Shown in pieces: positions 40,833 to 48,488 of a DNA stretch of 64,000 nucleotides. Within the stretch, counting starts at the first letter, position 1; every line of letters begins with the position of its first letter. The position numbers were made by a program, and so were the translations under genes. Origin of the DNA: Mucilaginibacter frigoritolerans (lineage in GTDB: Bacteria; Bacteroidota; Bacteroidia; Sphingobacteriales; Sphingobacteriaceae); NCBI RefSeq assembly GCF_007830615.1, contig NZ_VLLI01000002.1, forward strand, positions 186,001 through 250,000, in the 5' to 3' direction. A model generated the notes under the pieces. That model was not told the origin of the DNA and ran no database searches. It saw only the letters and a list, made by a program, of their open reading frames with translations.

Positions 40833-43319
40833 ATGCTTATGACATTGTTTGCCATAAGAACGAGATTTACCTTTCTTCTGTTATTTTCCTTTATAACCTG
40901 CCTCGTTTTTGCGCAAGACCAGGTTAAAAAATCAGTTGCTATAAAAACGACCAAGCCACCTAAAATTGATGGCCTGCTGGATGATGAGGCCTGGAAAAAT
41001 GCGCCCATAGCCAGTGACTTTGTTGAGTTTAGTCCCGTTGCCGGCCGGCATGAAACACAGGAAAACCGGACGGAAGTAAAAATACTGTATGATGACAATG
41101 CGATTTACGTAGGCGCACGCATGTACGAAACCTCAGCAAAAAAAGTAGCCCATGAGTTGGTAAACCGCGATAACGTAGGCACATCCGATTTTGTGGGTGT
41201 TGTATTGGATACCTATCACGATGGCATAAACGCCGTGGGCTTTTACGTTACCGCTGCCGGGGTGCAGTTTGACGCCAAATACGCGCCAAACCCCAACGGC
41301 AACACGGAAGACCCGACCTGGAATGCTGTATGGTTAAGCAAGGCACACATTGACGAGCACGGTTGGACAGCCGAACTCAAGATCCCTTACTCAGCGTTGC
41401 GCTTTGCTAAAAAAGACGTGCAGTTATGGGGCTTGCAGTTGGTGCGCCGCCGGCAATATGAGCAAAAGGAATTATTTTGGAATGAGGTGGACCCCAAAAA
41501 GAATGGATTTGTAAACCAGGAGGGCGAATTACATGGTATACAAAATATAACACCACCGGTACGCCTGGCGTTTTACCCCTACATTTCTACTGACATCAAC
41601 CATTATCCCTACAATACGCCGGGGCTTAAAAATACCAGTGCCCAGTTTGACGGAGGTATGGATGTTAAATACGGAATTAACGAAAGCTTTACGCTCGATC
41701 TGACGCTGGTACCCGATTTTGGGCAAGTACAATCGGATAATAAGGTACTAAACCTTACACCTTTTGAGGTTAAATATGTAGACAACAGGCCATTTTTTAC
41801 GGAGGGAACAGAACTGTTTAATAAGGGGAATATTTTTTATTCGAGAAGGGTAGGCGGGCAGCCATTAAATTATAATGCAGCTTATGACAACCTGAAGCCC
41901 GGTGAACAGGTGATCAGCAACCCAACCGAAACCAAGTTATTGAATGCTTTTAAAATAACCGGGAGGACCGCTGGTGGTCTTGGCATCGGTTTATTCAACG
42001 CGGTGACTGAACCAACAGACGCCATTATCCAGGACAGCCTGGGCCATACACGGCGGTTTCAAACATCCCCCTATGTCAATTACAATATCCTGGTTCTCGA
42101 CCAAAACCTGGCCAACAATTCGTCGGTAACACTTATCAACACCAATGTAGATCGTTTTGGAAAAGATTATTCCGCCGATGTGGGCGGGGTGGTGTTCAAT
42201 CTTTATAATAACAAAGCTAATACCTATACCCTGCGCGGTTTTGGGTTGGTGAGCAATTTGTATGGCGCTGGTACCAAACCAACAACAGGTTACAGTTACG
42301 AATGGGCGGGCGGAAGATCGTCGGGCAATTTTACCTGGATATTAACGGAGGACCACGTAGATGATAAATACAATCCCAACGACTTTGGCATATTGAATAA
42401 CAACAATTATTTCGACCATAATCTTAACATGGTATATGCTGACTACAAACCTAATAAATGGTTCACCCAATGGGATGTATTTGGCAACCTGTATTATTCA
42501 CGTAGGGAAACCCCCTCGACCTATCAACGGTTTAACCAGATTTTAGGGTTTGACTTTAAGCTGAAAAACTTTTCCTACATCGGGCTCAATTTTGCTCACA
42601 ATAGCCAGGCAAATGATTTTTATGAGCCACGCGTAGCAGGCCGCGTATTCCTCTCGCCAGAAAACAATAACGCCGGCATCTATTATAACAACAATCCAGC
42701 TGCCCGTTTTAGCTGGGGAGGCGATTATTTTTACCGTAAATTTTATTCGCACGGGGGCTATGGGCACGATGTGGTACTGTTTTATAACCTGCGCGTAAAT
42801 GACCATTTTTCATTCGGGCAAAATGTTTCTTATACACCGCGCATCAACAATACAGGTTATGCCACGGTAGACAGTGTAAGCAACAACCCTGTATTTGCGC
42901 TACGCAATGTGCAAACCATCGAAAATATCTTCAATATCAAATACACCTTCAACGATGTAATGGGCCTGACGTTCAGATTGAGACATTACTGGTCGAAACT
43001 GAATGTGGTGCAATATTACGACCTGGGCCAGTCCGGTACGCTTGATCCGCTGATATCGTCGCATTTCAACACCGATAATAACATGAATTATAACGACTGG
43101 AACATCGATATGCTGTACGTATGGGAAATATCGCCGGGTAGCGAACTGAGCTTCGATTGGAAAAATTCATCACTTATTGATAATGACCAGGCCCGTCAAA
43201 ACTACGTCAACAATTTTGAAAACACACTTCATGTGCCCAAAAACAATAATTTCTCGCTGAAGATCTTATACTATATCGATTACCAAAGCCTGCGGAAGCA
43301 TAAAAAAGCATCGGCGTAA
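40833..43319 (+). CDS. DUF5916 outer-membrane protein with CBM9-like domain
   Basis: 828 residues (a second ATG at 40839 is equally possible). Signal peptide ending FAQDQ, then a carbohydrate-binding family 9-like beta-sandwich domain (about 35-220; PPKIDGLLDDEAWKNAPIASDFVEF), then DUF5916, predicted to be an outer-membrane barrel with FTLDLTLVPDFGQVQSDN and PFFTEGTELF (about 285-325). Function is unknown; relatives are large envelope proteins found next to very varied genes. It stands alone between two tRNA-3'-end-like repeats. Confidence 0.87.
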   Translation: MLMTLFAIRTRFTFLLLFSFITCLVFAQDQVKKSVAIKTTKPPKIDGLLDDEAWKNAPIASDFVEFSPVAGRHETQENRTEVKILYDDNAIYVGARMYETSAKKVAHELVNRDNVGTSDFVGVVLDTYHDGINAVGFYVTAAGVQFDAKYAPNPNGNTEDPTWNAVWLSKAHIDEHGWTAELKIPYSALRFAKKDVQLWGLQLVRRRQYEQKELFWNEVDPKKNGFVNQEGELHGIQNITPPVRLAFYPYISTDINHYPYNTPGLKNTSAQFDGGMDVKYGINESFTLDLTLVPDFGQVQSDNKVLNLTPFEVKYVDNRPFFTEGTELFNKGNIFYSRRVGGQPLNYNAAYDNLKPGEQVISNPTETKLLNAFKITGRTAGGLGIGLFNAVTEPTDAIIQDSLGHTRRFQTSPYVNYNILVLDQNLANNSSVTLINTNVDRFGKDYSADVGGVVFNLYNNKANTYTLRGFGLVSNLYGAGTKPTTGYSYEWAGGRSSGNFTWILTEDHVDDKYNPNDFGILNNNNYFDHNLNMVYADYKPNKWFTQWDVFGNLYYSRRETPSTYQRFNQILGFDFKLKNFSYIGLNFAHNSQANDFYEPRVAGRVFLSPENNNAGIYYNNNPAARFSWGGDYFYRKFYSHGGYGHDVVLFYNLRVNDHFSFGQNVSYTPRINNTGYATVDSVSNNPVFALRNVQTIENIFNIKYTFNDVMGLTFRLRHYWSKLNVVQYYDLGQSGTLDPLISSHFNTDNNMNYNDWNIDMLYVWEISPGSELSFDWKNSSLIDNDQARQNYVNNFENTLHVPKNNNFSLKILYYIDYQSLRKHKKASA

Positions 43320-43350
43320 AGGATAAGATCTTAGTAACATATAGAATGGT

Positions 43351-43393
43351 ACTGTTAATCAGAGGATCACTGGTTCGAGCCCAGCCTGGGGAG
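43351..43393 (+). tRNA. 3' half of tRNA-Asn(GUU), displaced relic
   Basis: From A43351 the sequence reads as a tRNA-Asn from the anticodon loop on: loop CTGTTAA with anticodon GTT (43354-43356), 3' anticodon strand TCAGA, T-arm CTGG-TTCGAGC-CCAG and acceptor strand CTGGGGAG to 43393. The 5' half is absent; the bases before it do not pair. A terminator follows at once. This is what remains at one end after integration into a tRNA gene, or after deletion. It is not functional. Confidence 0.8.
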
Positions 43394-43430
43394 AAAATGC
43401 CATCACTTGAAAAATTGATGGCATTTTTTA
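43394..43430 (+). terminator. Rho-independent terminator behind the tRNA-Asn relic
   Basis: AAAATGCCATCA (43394-43405) and TGATGGCATTTT (43416-43427) form a perfect 12-bp stem with T-run; probably the native tRNA terminator. Confidence 0.85.
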
Positions 43431-43525
43431 TGATTACATCTCTTACAACGTTGTAGAATCAATTATTGTAAAATTCATAAATTATCGAAGAAATTGATTG
43501 GAGGCCAATATGGCGTATAATGTTC

Positions 43526-44524
43526 TTAAACGTCTTTTTCAATTGCCGGCACCAAAATAATACTGCCCGTAGTTTTACGCTCTTCCAAGTCAGCGTGTGC
43601 CTGGTTAGCATTGGGCAAAGGATATATTAACGGCTTTTCTAATTGGAATACTCCGTTTCGCACTAAGGAGAATATCGCGGGCAATGCCTTTCCTGACTTA
43701 TCCTGGTAAGCCGGATAATTATTTAATACAGCCTGTACAAAGTGTATTTTTCTTTGCTCAATAAATGCAGTATTAATTTCTGGCATACCGGATGCCCAGC
43801 CGTACAGCACCGCACTTCCACCAGGTTTAACTAACTCAAGTGATTTTTGAAATGTAGCGACGCCGATACTATCGTAAAAAACATCGATACCCTTGTCATC
43901 TGTAATTTGCCTTACCCTTTCATCAAAGTTCTCGGCCGATAGATCAACAACGTGCTCAAAACCTTGCTTTAATGCAAGATCTTTTTTAGCGGCACTGCCT
44001 ACCGTACCAATTACGGTAGCACCAATAGATCTGGCCCATTCACTTAATAAAGTTCCAACGCCGCCGGTCATGGCATGGATCAGCACAACTTCCCTTGCCT
44101 TTAATTCATGACTTTGTTTCAATAACATGTGTACAGTCATGCCTTTTATCATGATCGACGCCGCCTGGTCAAATGATATATCGTCCGGGAGTTTAAAAAT
44201 TTCATTAGCACGAAGGACTCTTCTTTCGGCGTAAGCCCCGTTTGAGCCATAGTAAGCCACCCGGTCGCCGACCGCAAATTCTTTGACGCCATCGCCGGTT
44301 TGTTCAACGATTCCTGCCGCTTCTAATCCGATCAGCGCCGGATATGCGGGCATCGGGAAAGTACCATTACGAAAGAAGACATCCAGGAAATTTACACCAA
44401 TTGCTTTTTGGCTAATTAATACTTCTCCTTTTCCAGGTTGCGGAATTTCAGTTTGTTCATATTTGAGTACCGCGGGTTTTCCTGGTTGTTCAATACGGAC
44501 AATGCCGCTTGTTATTGTGTTCAT
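43526..44524 (-). CDS. MDR-type quinone oxidoreductase
   Basis: 332 residues from ATG 44524 (MNTITSG). Rossmann motif AMTGGVGTLLSEWARSIGATVIG (151 onward), N-terminal GVNFLDVFFRNGTFP and YGSNGAYAERRVL match the quinone oxidoreductase 1 (QorA) group, NADPH-dependent reductases of quinones. It is divergent from a HxlR regulator; HxlR relatives (YodB, CatR) control such reductases in response to quinones and thiol stress. The frame extends upstream to 44878, but that part is antisense to the regulator and is not real. Confidence 0.88.
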   Translation of the reverse strand: MNTITSGIVRIEQPGKPAVLKYEQTEIPQPGKGEVLISQKAIGVNFLDVFFRNGTFPMPAYPALIGLEAAGIVEQTGDGVKEFAVGDRVAYYGSNGAYAERRVLRANEIFKLPDDISFDQAASIMIKGMTVHMLLKQSHELKAREVVLIHAMTGGVGTLLSEWARSIGATVIGTVGSAAKKDLALKQGFEHVVDLSAENFDERVRQITDDKGIDVFYDSIGVATFQKSLELVKPGGSAVLYGWASGMPEINTAFIEQRKIHFVQAVLNNYPAYQDKSGKALPAIFSLVRNGVFQLEKPLIYPLPNANQAHADLEERKTTGSIILVPAIEKDV

Positions 44525-44577
44525 CTGATTTGAATTTATGAATGCAAAGCTACCATGACTGGCTTCCCTTTCGGTAT

Positions 44578-44597
44578 TACTTTCCCAAAGGGAAGTA
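44578..44597. promoter_or_regulatory. HxlR-type operator candidate
   Basis: TACTTTCCCAAAGGGAAGTA is a near-perfect palindrome between the divergent oxidoreductase and hxlR-type genes. TACT...AGTA ends are the pattern known for YodB/CatR operators. It is followed by a second half-like stretch CTTCGGGGAAGTA. Confidence 0.6.
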
Positions 44598-44618
44598 GTC
44601 TCCTTCGGGGAAGTATTG

Positions 44619-44626
44619 TATTTTTG
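44619..44626 (+). promoter_or_regulatory. -7 box of the hxlR-type gene
   Basis: TATTTTTG ends 4 nt before the ATG at 44631, implying a leaderless mRNA and excluding the TTG at 44616. Confidence 0.55.
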
Positions 44627-44630
44627 CAAT

Positions 44631-45008
44631 ATGGAAACAAACTCGGTTGACGGAAAGATATCGGTAGATTGCTGGGAGCGATTAAGAGCGATCAACGATA
44701 CAAAGGATATATTAAGCGGTAAATGGAAAGTTATGATCATCGCCTGTTTAGCTTCATTCGGAAAAAAGCGATATATGGAACTACATCGGTTATTGGCCGG
44801 TATCGGTACCAAAATGCTTTCCAAAGAATTGCAGGAATTGGAGATCAACGGTTTAATAACACGAACTGTGATGAACACTAAGCCGATTACCGTTGATTAC
44901 GAGTTGACCAGCTATGGCCGTAGTTTAAAACCTATCATCGATGAAATGGCTTTGTGGGGGATGCATCATAGGGGGAAAATAATTGGTGAAATAACCCAAA
45001 AAAAATAA
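44631..45008 (+). CDS. HxlR-family transcriptional regulator
   Basis: 125 residues from ATG 44631. Winged helix of the HxlR type: ILSGKWKVMIIACLASFGKKRYMELHRLLAGIGTKMLSKELQELEINGLITR, ending VDYELTSYGRSLKPIIDEMALWG. A cysteine near the N-terminus (CWERL) is in the position where YodB/HypR have their redox-sensing cysteine. Divergent from a quinone oxidoreductase with a palindrome between them, so it likely represses that gene until thiol modification. Confidence 0.88.
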   Translation: METNSVDGKISVDCWERLRAINDTKDILSGKWKVMIIACLASFGKKRYMELHRLLAGIGTKMLSKELQELEINGLITRTVMNTKPITVDYELTSYGRSLKPIIDEMALWGMHHRGKIIGEITQKK

Positions 45009-45178
45009 TTGCATAGCATCGCGGCTATTTGCTCTGGTTTTTTGGCAACCCTCACTTTAATCCGATAGCATAGGTATCCTGTTTGCCTGAATGAGGAGCA
45101 ATTGTTGCTGCCATTGCGACTTAATTTAGAAAAAGGGTATCTATACGATTTTCAGTTCACTAATAAGCTCTAATTGCT

Positions 45179-45215
45179 CTACAAAATAGTTCGAATTCTG
45201 CCCAGCCTGGGGAGC
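45179..45215 (+). repeat. tRNA-3'-end-like repeat, copy 2
   Basis: CTACAAAATAGTTCGAATTC, then TGCCCAGCCTGGGGAGC. Same repeat as 40528-40565; shares the 15-mer GCCCAGCCTGGGGAG with the tRNA-Asn relic. No terminator hairpin follows; the promoter of the next gene does. Confidence 0.6.
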
Positions 45216-45247
45216 TTGCTGCAAAATTTTTTCCGACCAGGATGATG

Positions 45248-45255
45248 TATCTTTG
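45248..45255 (+). promoter_or_regulatory. -7 box of the araC-type gene
   Basis: TATCTTTG ends 3 nt before the ATG at 45259: another leaderless arrangement, and it excludes the TTG at 45253. Confidence 0.55.
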
Positions 45256-45258
45256 ATT

Positions 45259-46236
45259 ATGATTTATTCTCAATTGGATAATCCGGTGCAATGGCTTGAG
45301 CACACCGCAATCCAAATTGGCGCCAAGTTTGAAAATAACAGCTTAATTCTAAGCGGGTCTGCAGATGATGGTTCAATCAGGCTATTTCCTTTGGAAGAAG
45401 GCCTTATTATGATTTTGACAGAAGTAAAGTCAAATTTAGAGATTCCAAAGCTGATGCAATATGTACCAGCGGATTACTTGTTTTTTAAATTATACCTCCC
45501 CGATTATCATTTGGACACGGCTGTTAAGTCTGGCTTCGAATACTATCAAATAACAACTCCCGGTGTTCTGCTTTATAACTCCCAATTGGAATTAAGGTCA
45601 TTATTCAAGGTTCGACAGCGAATTAAGATTGTTTCATTTGCTATGCGCGCCGACTGGCTCAAGCAAACATCCCAAGCTGATTCTATATTTTCTGAAAAAC
45701 GATTATTCGAAGTCCCACTTTTTAGGTTCGAACAGGTTACGCCGGCAATATTACAATCCGCATTAAATCTATTTACGCTTAAAACAGATACTGGCTCTGT
45801 CCATTTGCGGATGAAGGCAATTGCTTATGATATGCTTAGCCAATTTTTTTCTGCTTTTGACCTAAGGACTGCATCAAACTTATCTGCTTTTAAACATCAA
45901 AGTGACATCGAAGCTATTTTTAGGATCAGAGAGCAATTGCTAGATCATAAAGAAATGAACTATCCAACCATTGAAGTTTTGGCAAAACAGGTGGCGATGA
46001 GCCCTTCCAAATTAAAAACACTGTTCAGCTCCGTTTTCGGCATGTCTGTTTTTGAATTCTATCAGCATCACCGGTTAAATTATGCGCGGCATTTGATCGA
46101 AGCGCGGAAACTTACTATTGGAGAAGTCGGTTTGAAAATCGGCTACAATAACCTAAGTAAGTTTTCGCAGGCTTACAAAAAGCAATTTGGGTATCTGCCA
46201 CATCAAACTTTATTACCTGATCGGGCTATTATTTAA
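45259..46236 (+). CDS. AraC-family transcriptional regulator
   Basis: 325 residues from ATG 45259 (MIYSQLDN). C-terminal AraC domain: IEVLAKQVAMSPSKLKTLFSSVFGMSVFEFYQHHRLNYARHLI and IGEVGLKIGYNNLSKFSQAYKKQFGYLPHQTL. The N-terminal half is of the type without an obvious cupin motif. It is followed in the same direction by a SnoaL-like gene with its own -7 box and by an NmrA-like gene, so the three may form a regulated module. Confidence 0.87.
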   Translation: MIYSQLDNPVQWLEHTAIQIGAKFENNSLILSGSADDGSIRLFPLEEGLIMILTEVKSNLEIPKLMQYVPADYLFFKLYLPDYHLDTAVKSGFEYYQITTPGVLLYNSQLELRSLFKVRQRIKIVSFAMRADWLKQTSQADSIFSEKRLFEVPLFRFEQVTPAILQSALNLFTLKTDTGSVHLRMKAIAYDMLSQFFSAFDLRTASNLSAFKHQSDIEAIFRIREQLLDHKEMNYPTIEVLAKQVAMSPSKLKTLFSSVFGMSVFEFYQHHRLNYARHLIEARKLTIGEVGLKIGYNNLSKFSQAYKKQFGYLPHQTLLPDRAII

Positions 46237-46270
46237 CCCGCACGGGCTATCTGGTGCGGGAGGTCCGGTC

Positions 46271-46278
46271 TACCTTTG
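46271..46278 (+). promoter_or_regulatory. -7 box of the SnoaL-NmrA pair
   Basis: TACCTTTG matches TAnnTTTG; it ends 14 nt before ATG 46293 and excludes the earlier frame start at 46254. Confidence 0.5.
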
Positions 46279-46292
46279 TTAAAAAAACAACA

Positions 46293-46745
46293 ATGGACTT
46301 TCCAAAACAAAAGATCGAAGAAGTATTAAGCAAAATGATTGCTTCATTTGATAAGGGTCCTGAAAGCTTAATAGCTTTTTTTGCTGAAGATGCCAGCATT
46401 CAGTTACCTTTTTCAAAACGCCATAGTGCTGAAATGACCCGCAATCAATATTTAAATCATTTATCAAGAATATTACCAATGATGAAATCATTTCAGCTTC
46501 ATGATCACAAGTTATACGCTACGGATGAGCTTGGTAATTATTGGGCCACAGCAGATTTGGAATGTATCGTTATCCCTACAGGGAAAACTTACCGTCAGAA
46601 TTATATTTTTCGGTTCTGTCTTAATGAAGAACTGAAGATAACACAATATTATGAATATGGTAATCCTCTCAAAATGGCGGAAGCAATGCGGCCTTTATGG
46701 AAATTATTTTTGAATATTTTCTTGGCAAAAATATCAGCAAAGTAA
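46293..46745 (+). CDS. SnoaL/NTF2-like protein
   Basis: 150 residues from ATG 46293. Cone-shaped NTF2 fold pattern: an N-terminal helix pair (KMIASFDKGPESLIAFFAEDASIQLPF), then strands with YWATADLECIVIPTGKTYRQNYIFRFCLNEELKITQYYEYGNP. SnoaL-like proteins act as cyclases, isomerases or binding proteins; the role here is open. Three bases separate its stop from the NmrA-like gene, so they are co-transcribed and probably act on the same metabolite. Confidence 0.78.
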   Translation: MDFPKQKIEEVLSKMIASFDKGPESLIAFFAEDASIQLPFSKRHSAEMTRNQYLNHLSRILPMMKSFQLHDHKLYATDELGNYWATADLECIVIPTGKTYRQNYIFRFCLNEELKITQYYEYGNPLKMAEAMRPLWKLFLNIFLAKISAK

Positions 46746-46748
46746 ATC

Positions 46749-47408
46749 ATGCCAAAAAGAATATTAATATTGGGTGCCACCGGAAGAACCGGTAAATATG
46801 CCATACCATTTGCATTAGAAAAAGGTTACCAGGTAGTTGCATTGGCTAGAAATCCGGATAAGATCAGTGTCAAATCTGATGACTTAACTATTGTAACAGG
46901 TCTTCCTACAGATATTGATGATGTCCGTAAAGCGATGAAGGGCTGCGATGCTGTTCTCAGTTTGTTAAGCCCTTTAACCAGGGGAGAAGCTGTTTCTGTC
47001 AGGAAAATAAATTCACCGCGAGTTCTGGAAAAAAGTATGATGAATGTATTACAGGTGATGAATGAATACGGCGTTAAACGTATTTTAATATTATCATCTG
47101 TTGGGGTAGGAGATTCCTGGAAGTATGCGCCATGGTATGTAAAGCTGCTGATTAAGCTAACGAATTTCAAAGTTATATTCGCTGATCATAATGCGCAAGA
47201 AGATTTAATTCAAGCATCCGGAAAAAACTGGACCATTGCGAGACCTGCCGGGCTAAATGAAAACGAAACTATGGGAACATTAGCAGTTACCTATAATCAC
47301 ACGCCAAAGCCGTTCCATATGAGCCGCAAACTGCTGGCTAAATTCTTTATTGAAAACTTGTATAGCGAAACATACATTCACAAAACGCCTATGCTGTCAG
47401 AAAAATAA
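46749..47408 (+). CDS. NAD(P)-binding NmrA/SDR-like protein
   Basis: 219 residues. N-terminal Rossmann loop ILGATGRTGKYAIPFALEKGYQVVALARNP (about 5-35; GATGRTG is the NADP-binding glycine motif of atypical SDRs), then DAVLSLLSPL and ILILSSVGVGDSWKYAPWY. No YxxxK catalytic pair is evident, so it may be a redox sensor like NmrA or a small epimerase or reductase. It is second in the operon with the SnoaL-like gene. Confidence 0.83.
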   Translation: MPKRILILGATGRTGKYAIPFALEKGYQVVALARNPDKISVKSDDLTIVTGLPTDIDDVRKAMKGCDAVLSLLSPLTRGEAVSVRKINSPRVLEKSMMNVLQVMNEYGVKRILILSSVGVGDSWKYAPWYVKLLIKLTNFKVIFADHNAQEDLIQASGKNWTIARPAGLNENETMGTLAVTYNHTPKPFHMSRKLLAKFFIENLYSETYIHKTPMLSEK

Positions 47409-47543
47409 CTGATAGGAAATAACCGAAGCAATTTATAATAAGTACGATGTGCCTTTTTACCTGAAAACATATTAAAAAAAACGGGGCGCTATATTTCACA
47501 CCGGGGCATTTCCCTATTGCTTTTTGTCCCTTTATAATATCCT

Positions 47544-48197
47544 TTAATAACTGTTATCCAGTATCTGCAGAATAATTTGCTGTGCCTGCTTTTGTTTTTT
47601 GGCTTTAATAGCTTTAAACAGCTCTTCGTGCAGGTGATGGCTCATAGCAAAATGGCTTATTCCCTGGGCTTCCCTGCGCGAAAAGAAATCGCGGATAATG
47701 GTGGTAAAACTTGTGTAAAGCCCGGCAAGCACTTTGTTTTTTGAGGCCCGCGCAATGGCTGTATGAAAAGCAATATCGGCATTGGCGCATTGTTCCGGCT
47801 GCTCGGCAAGGATGGCCAGCTTGCGATCTTCCAAACACTTTTCCATCTCCTTAATCTGCTCGTCGGTATGATTTATCGCCGCCAGTTTTACCATTTCCCC
47901 TTCCAGTAATATCCGTACAGCATGAATATCATCAAAATCGGCATTTTTTAATTTTTGGTCTATTGATTCTGTTTCTAACCTTTCGTTCACCATCGTGCCG
48001 GAGCCCTGCTGAACCTTTAAAATGCCTGATATGGACAACGATTTAATAGCCTCCCTGATGGTGGATCTGCCTACACCGTAAAGCTTCATTAACTCAGGCT
48101 CGGCCGGAATTTTTTCATTGGGTGGATATTTCCCCTTGCTAATGTCCTGCCTTATCTGGTTGGTTATTCGTTCGGATAGTTTTTCTTTTACCGCCAT
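47544..48197 (-). CDS. GntR-family regulator, FadR/FCD subfamily
   Basis: 217 residues from ATG 48197 (MAVKEKLSERI). N-terminal winged helix: ISKGKYPPNEKIPAEPELMKLYGVGRSTIREAIKSLSISGILKVQQGSGTMV. C-terminal FCD helical domain with metal-ligand histidine pattern (DIAFHTAIARAS, HFAMSHHLHEELF), which in this family binds carboxylic acids with a metal. It is divergent from the oxalate-decarboxylase-like gene and both have matching palindromes upstream, so it probably represses both and senses a small carboxylate. Confidence 0.88.
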   Translation of the reverse strand: MAVKEKLSERITNQIRQDISKGKYPPNEKIPAEPELMKLYGVGRSTIREAIKSLSISGILKVQQGSGTMVNERLETESIDQKLKNADFDDIHAVRILLEGEMVKLAAINHTDEQIKEMEKCLEDRKLAILAEQPEQCANADIAFHTAIARASKNKVLAGLYTSFTTIIRDFFSRREAQGISHFAMSHHLHEELFKAIKAKKQKQAQQIILQILDNSY

Positions 48198-48216
48198 ACT
48201 ATTAACAATTGCTTTA

Positions 48217-48224
48217 CAAAAATA
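48217..48224 (-). promoter_or_regulatory. -7 box of the gntR-type gene
   Basis: TATTTTTG on the minus strand, 19 nt before the ATG at 48197. The palindrome at 48238-48252 covers its -33 region. Confidence 0.5.
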
Positions 48225-48237
48225 AGTCAATTTATTT

Positions 48238-48252
48238 AAACATCATATGTTT
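48238..48252. promoter_or_regulatory. GntR operator candidate 1
   Basis: AAACAT-CAT-ATGTTT. It shares ACATCATATG with operator 2 and lies over the promoter of the regulator gene, as expected for autorepression. Confidence 0.65.
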
Positions 48253-48383
48253 GGGCAAATAAAGCGCCCTTTTATCCATCAATTTAAAATCAGCATAAAT
48301 AACACAAATCCGGCAAAATAAAGTGTAGTTACTGTATACATTCTGTTTTTTATGGTGATTGCCTCATTTTTTCATCAAAAAAA

Positions 48384-48413
48384 TTTGCGAATAAATAAAT
48401 ATCTCTACATTTG
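48384..48413 (+). promoter_or_regulatory. Promoter of the bicupin gene
   Basis: TTTG at 48384-48387, an 18-nt spacer and TACATTTG at 48406-48413. The expected transcription start falls in operator 2. Confidence 0.7.
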
Positions 48414-48416
48414 TAT

Positions 48417-48448
48417 AACATCATATGTATTATAAAACATATGATGTT
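48417..48448. promoter_or_regulatory. GntR operator candidate 2 (perfect 11-bp arms)
   Basis: AACATCATATG (48417-48427), 10-nt centre, CATATGATGTT (48438-48448). Placed directly after the -7 box, so a bound repressor would block initiation. Confidence 0.7.
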
Positions 48449-48488
48449 ATAATTGATTTTTAAATTAACCCTATTAAAACATATAACA

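Noticed and set aside
43346-43393. Intact tRNA-Asn gene
   Set aside because: Bases 5' of the anticodon loop do not pair with the anticodon stem and no D-arm or 5' acceptor strand is present.
44525-44878. N-terminal extension of the quinone oxidoreductase
   Set aside because: It is antisense to the hxlR-type gene and contains the shared operator; the ATG at 44524 gives the family start.
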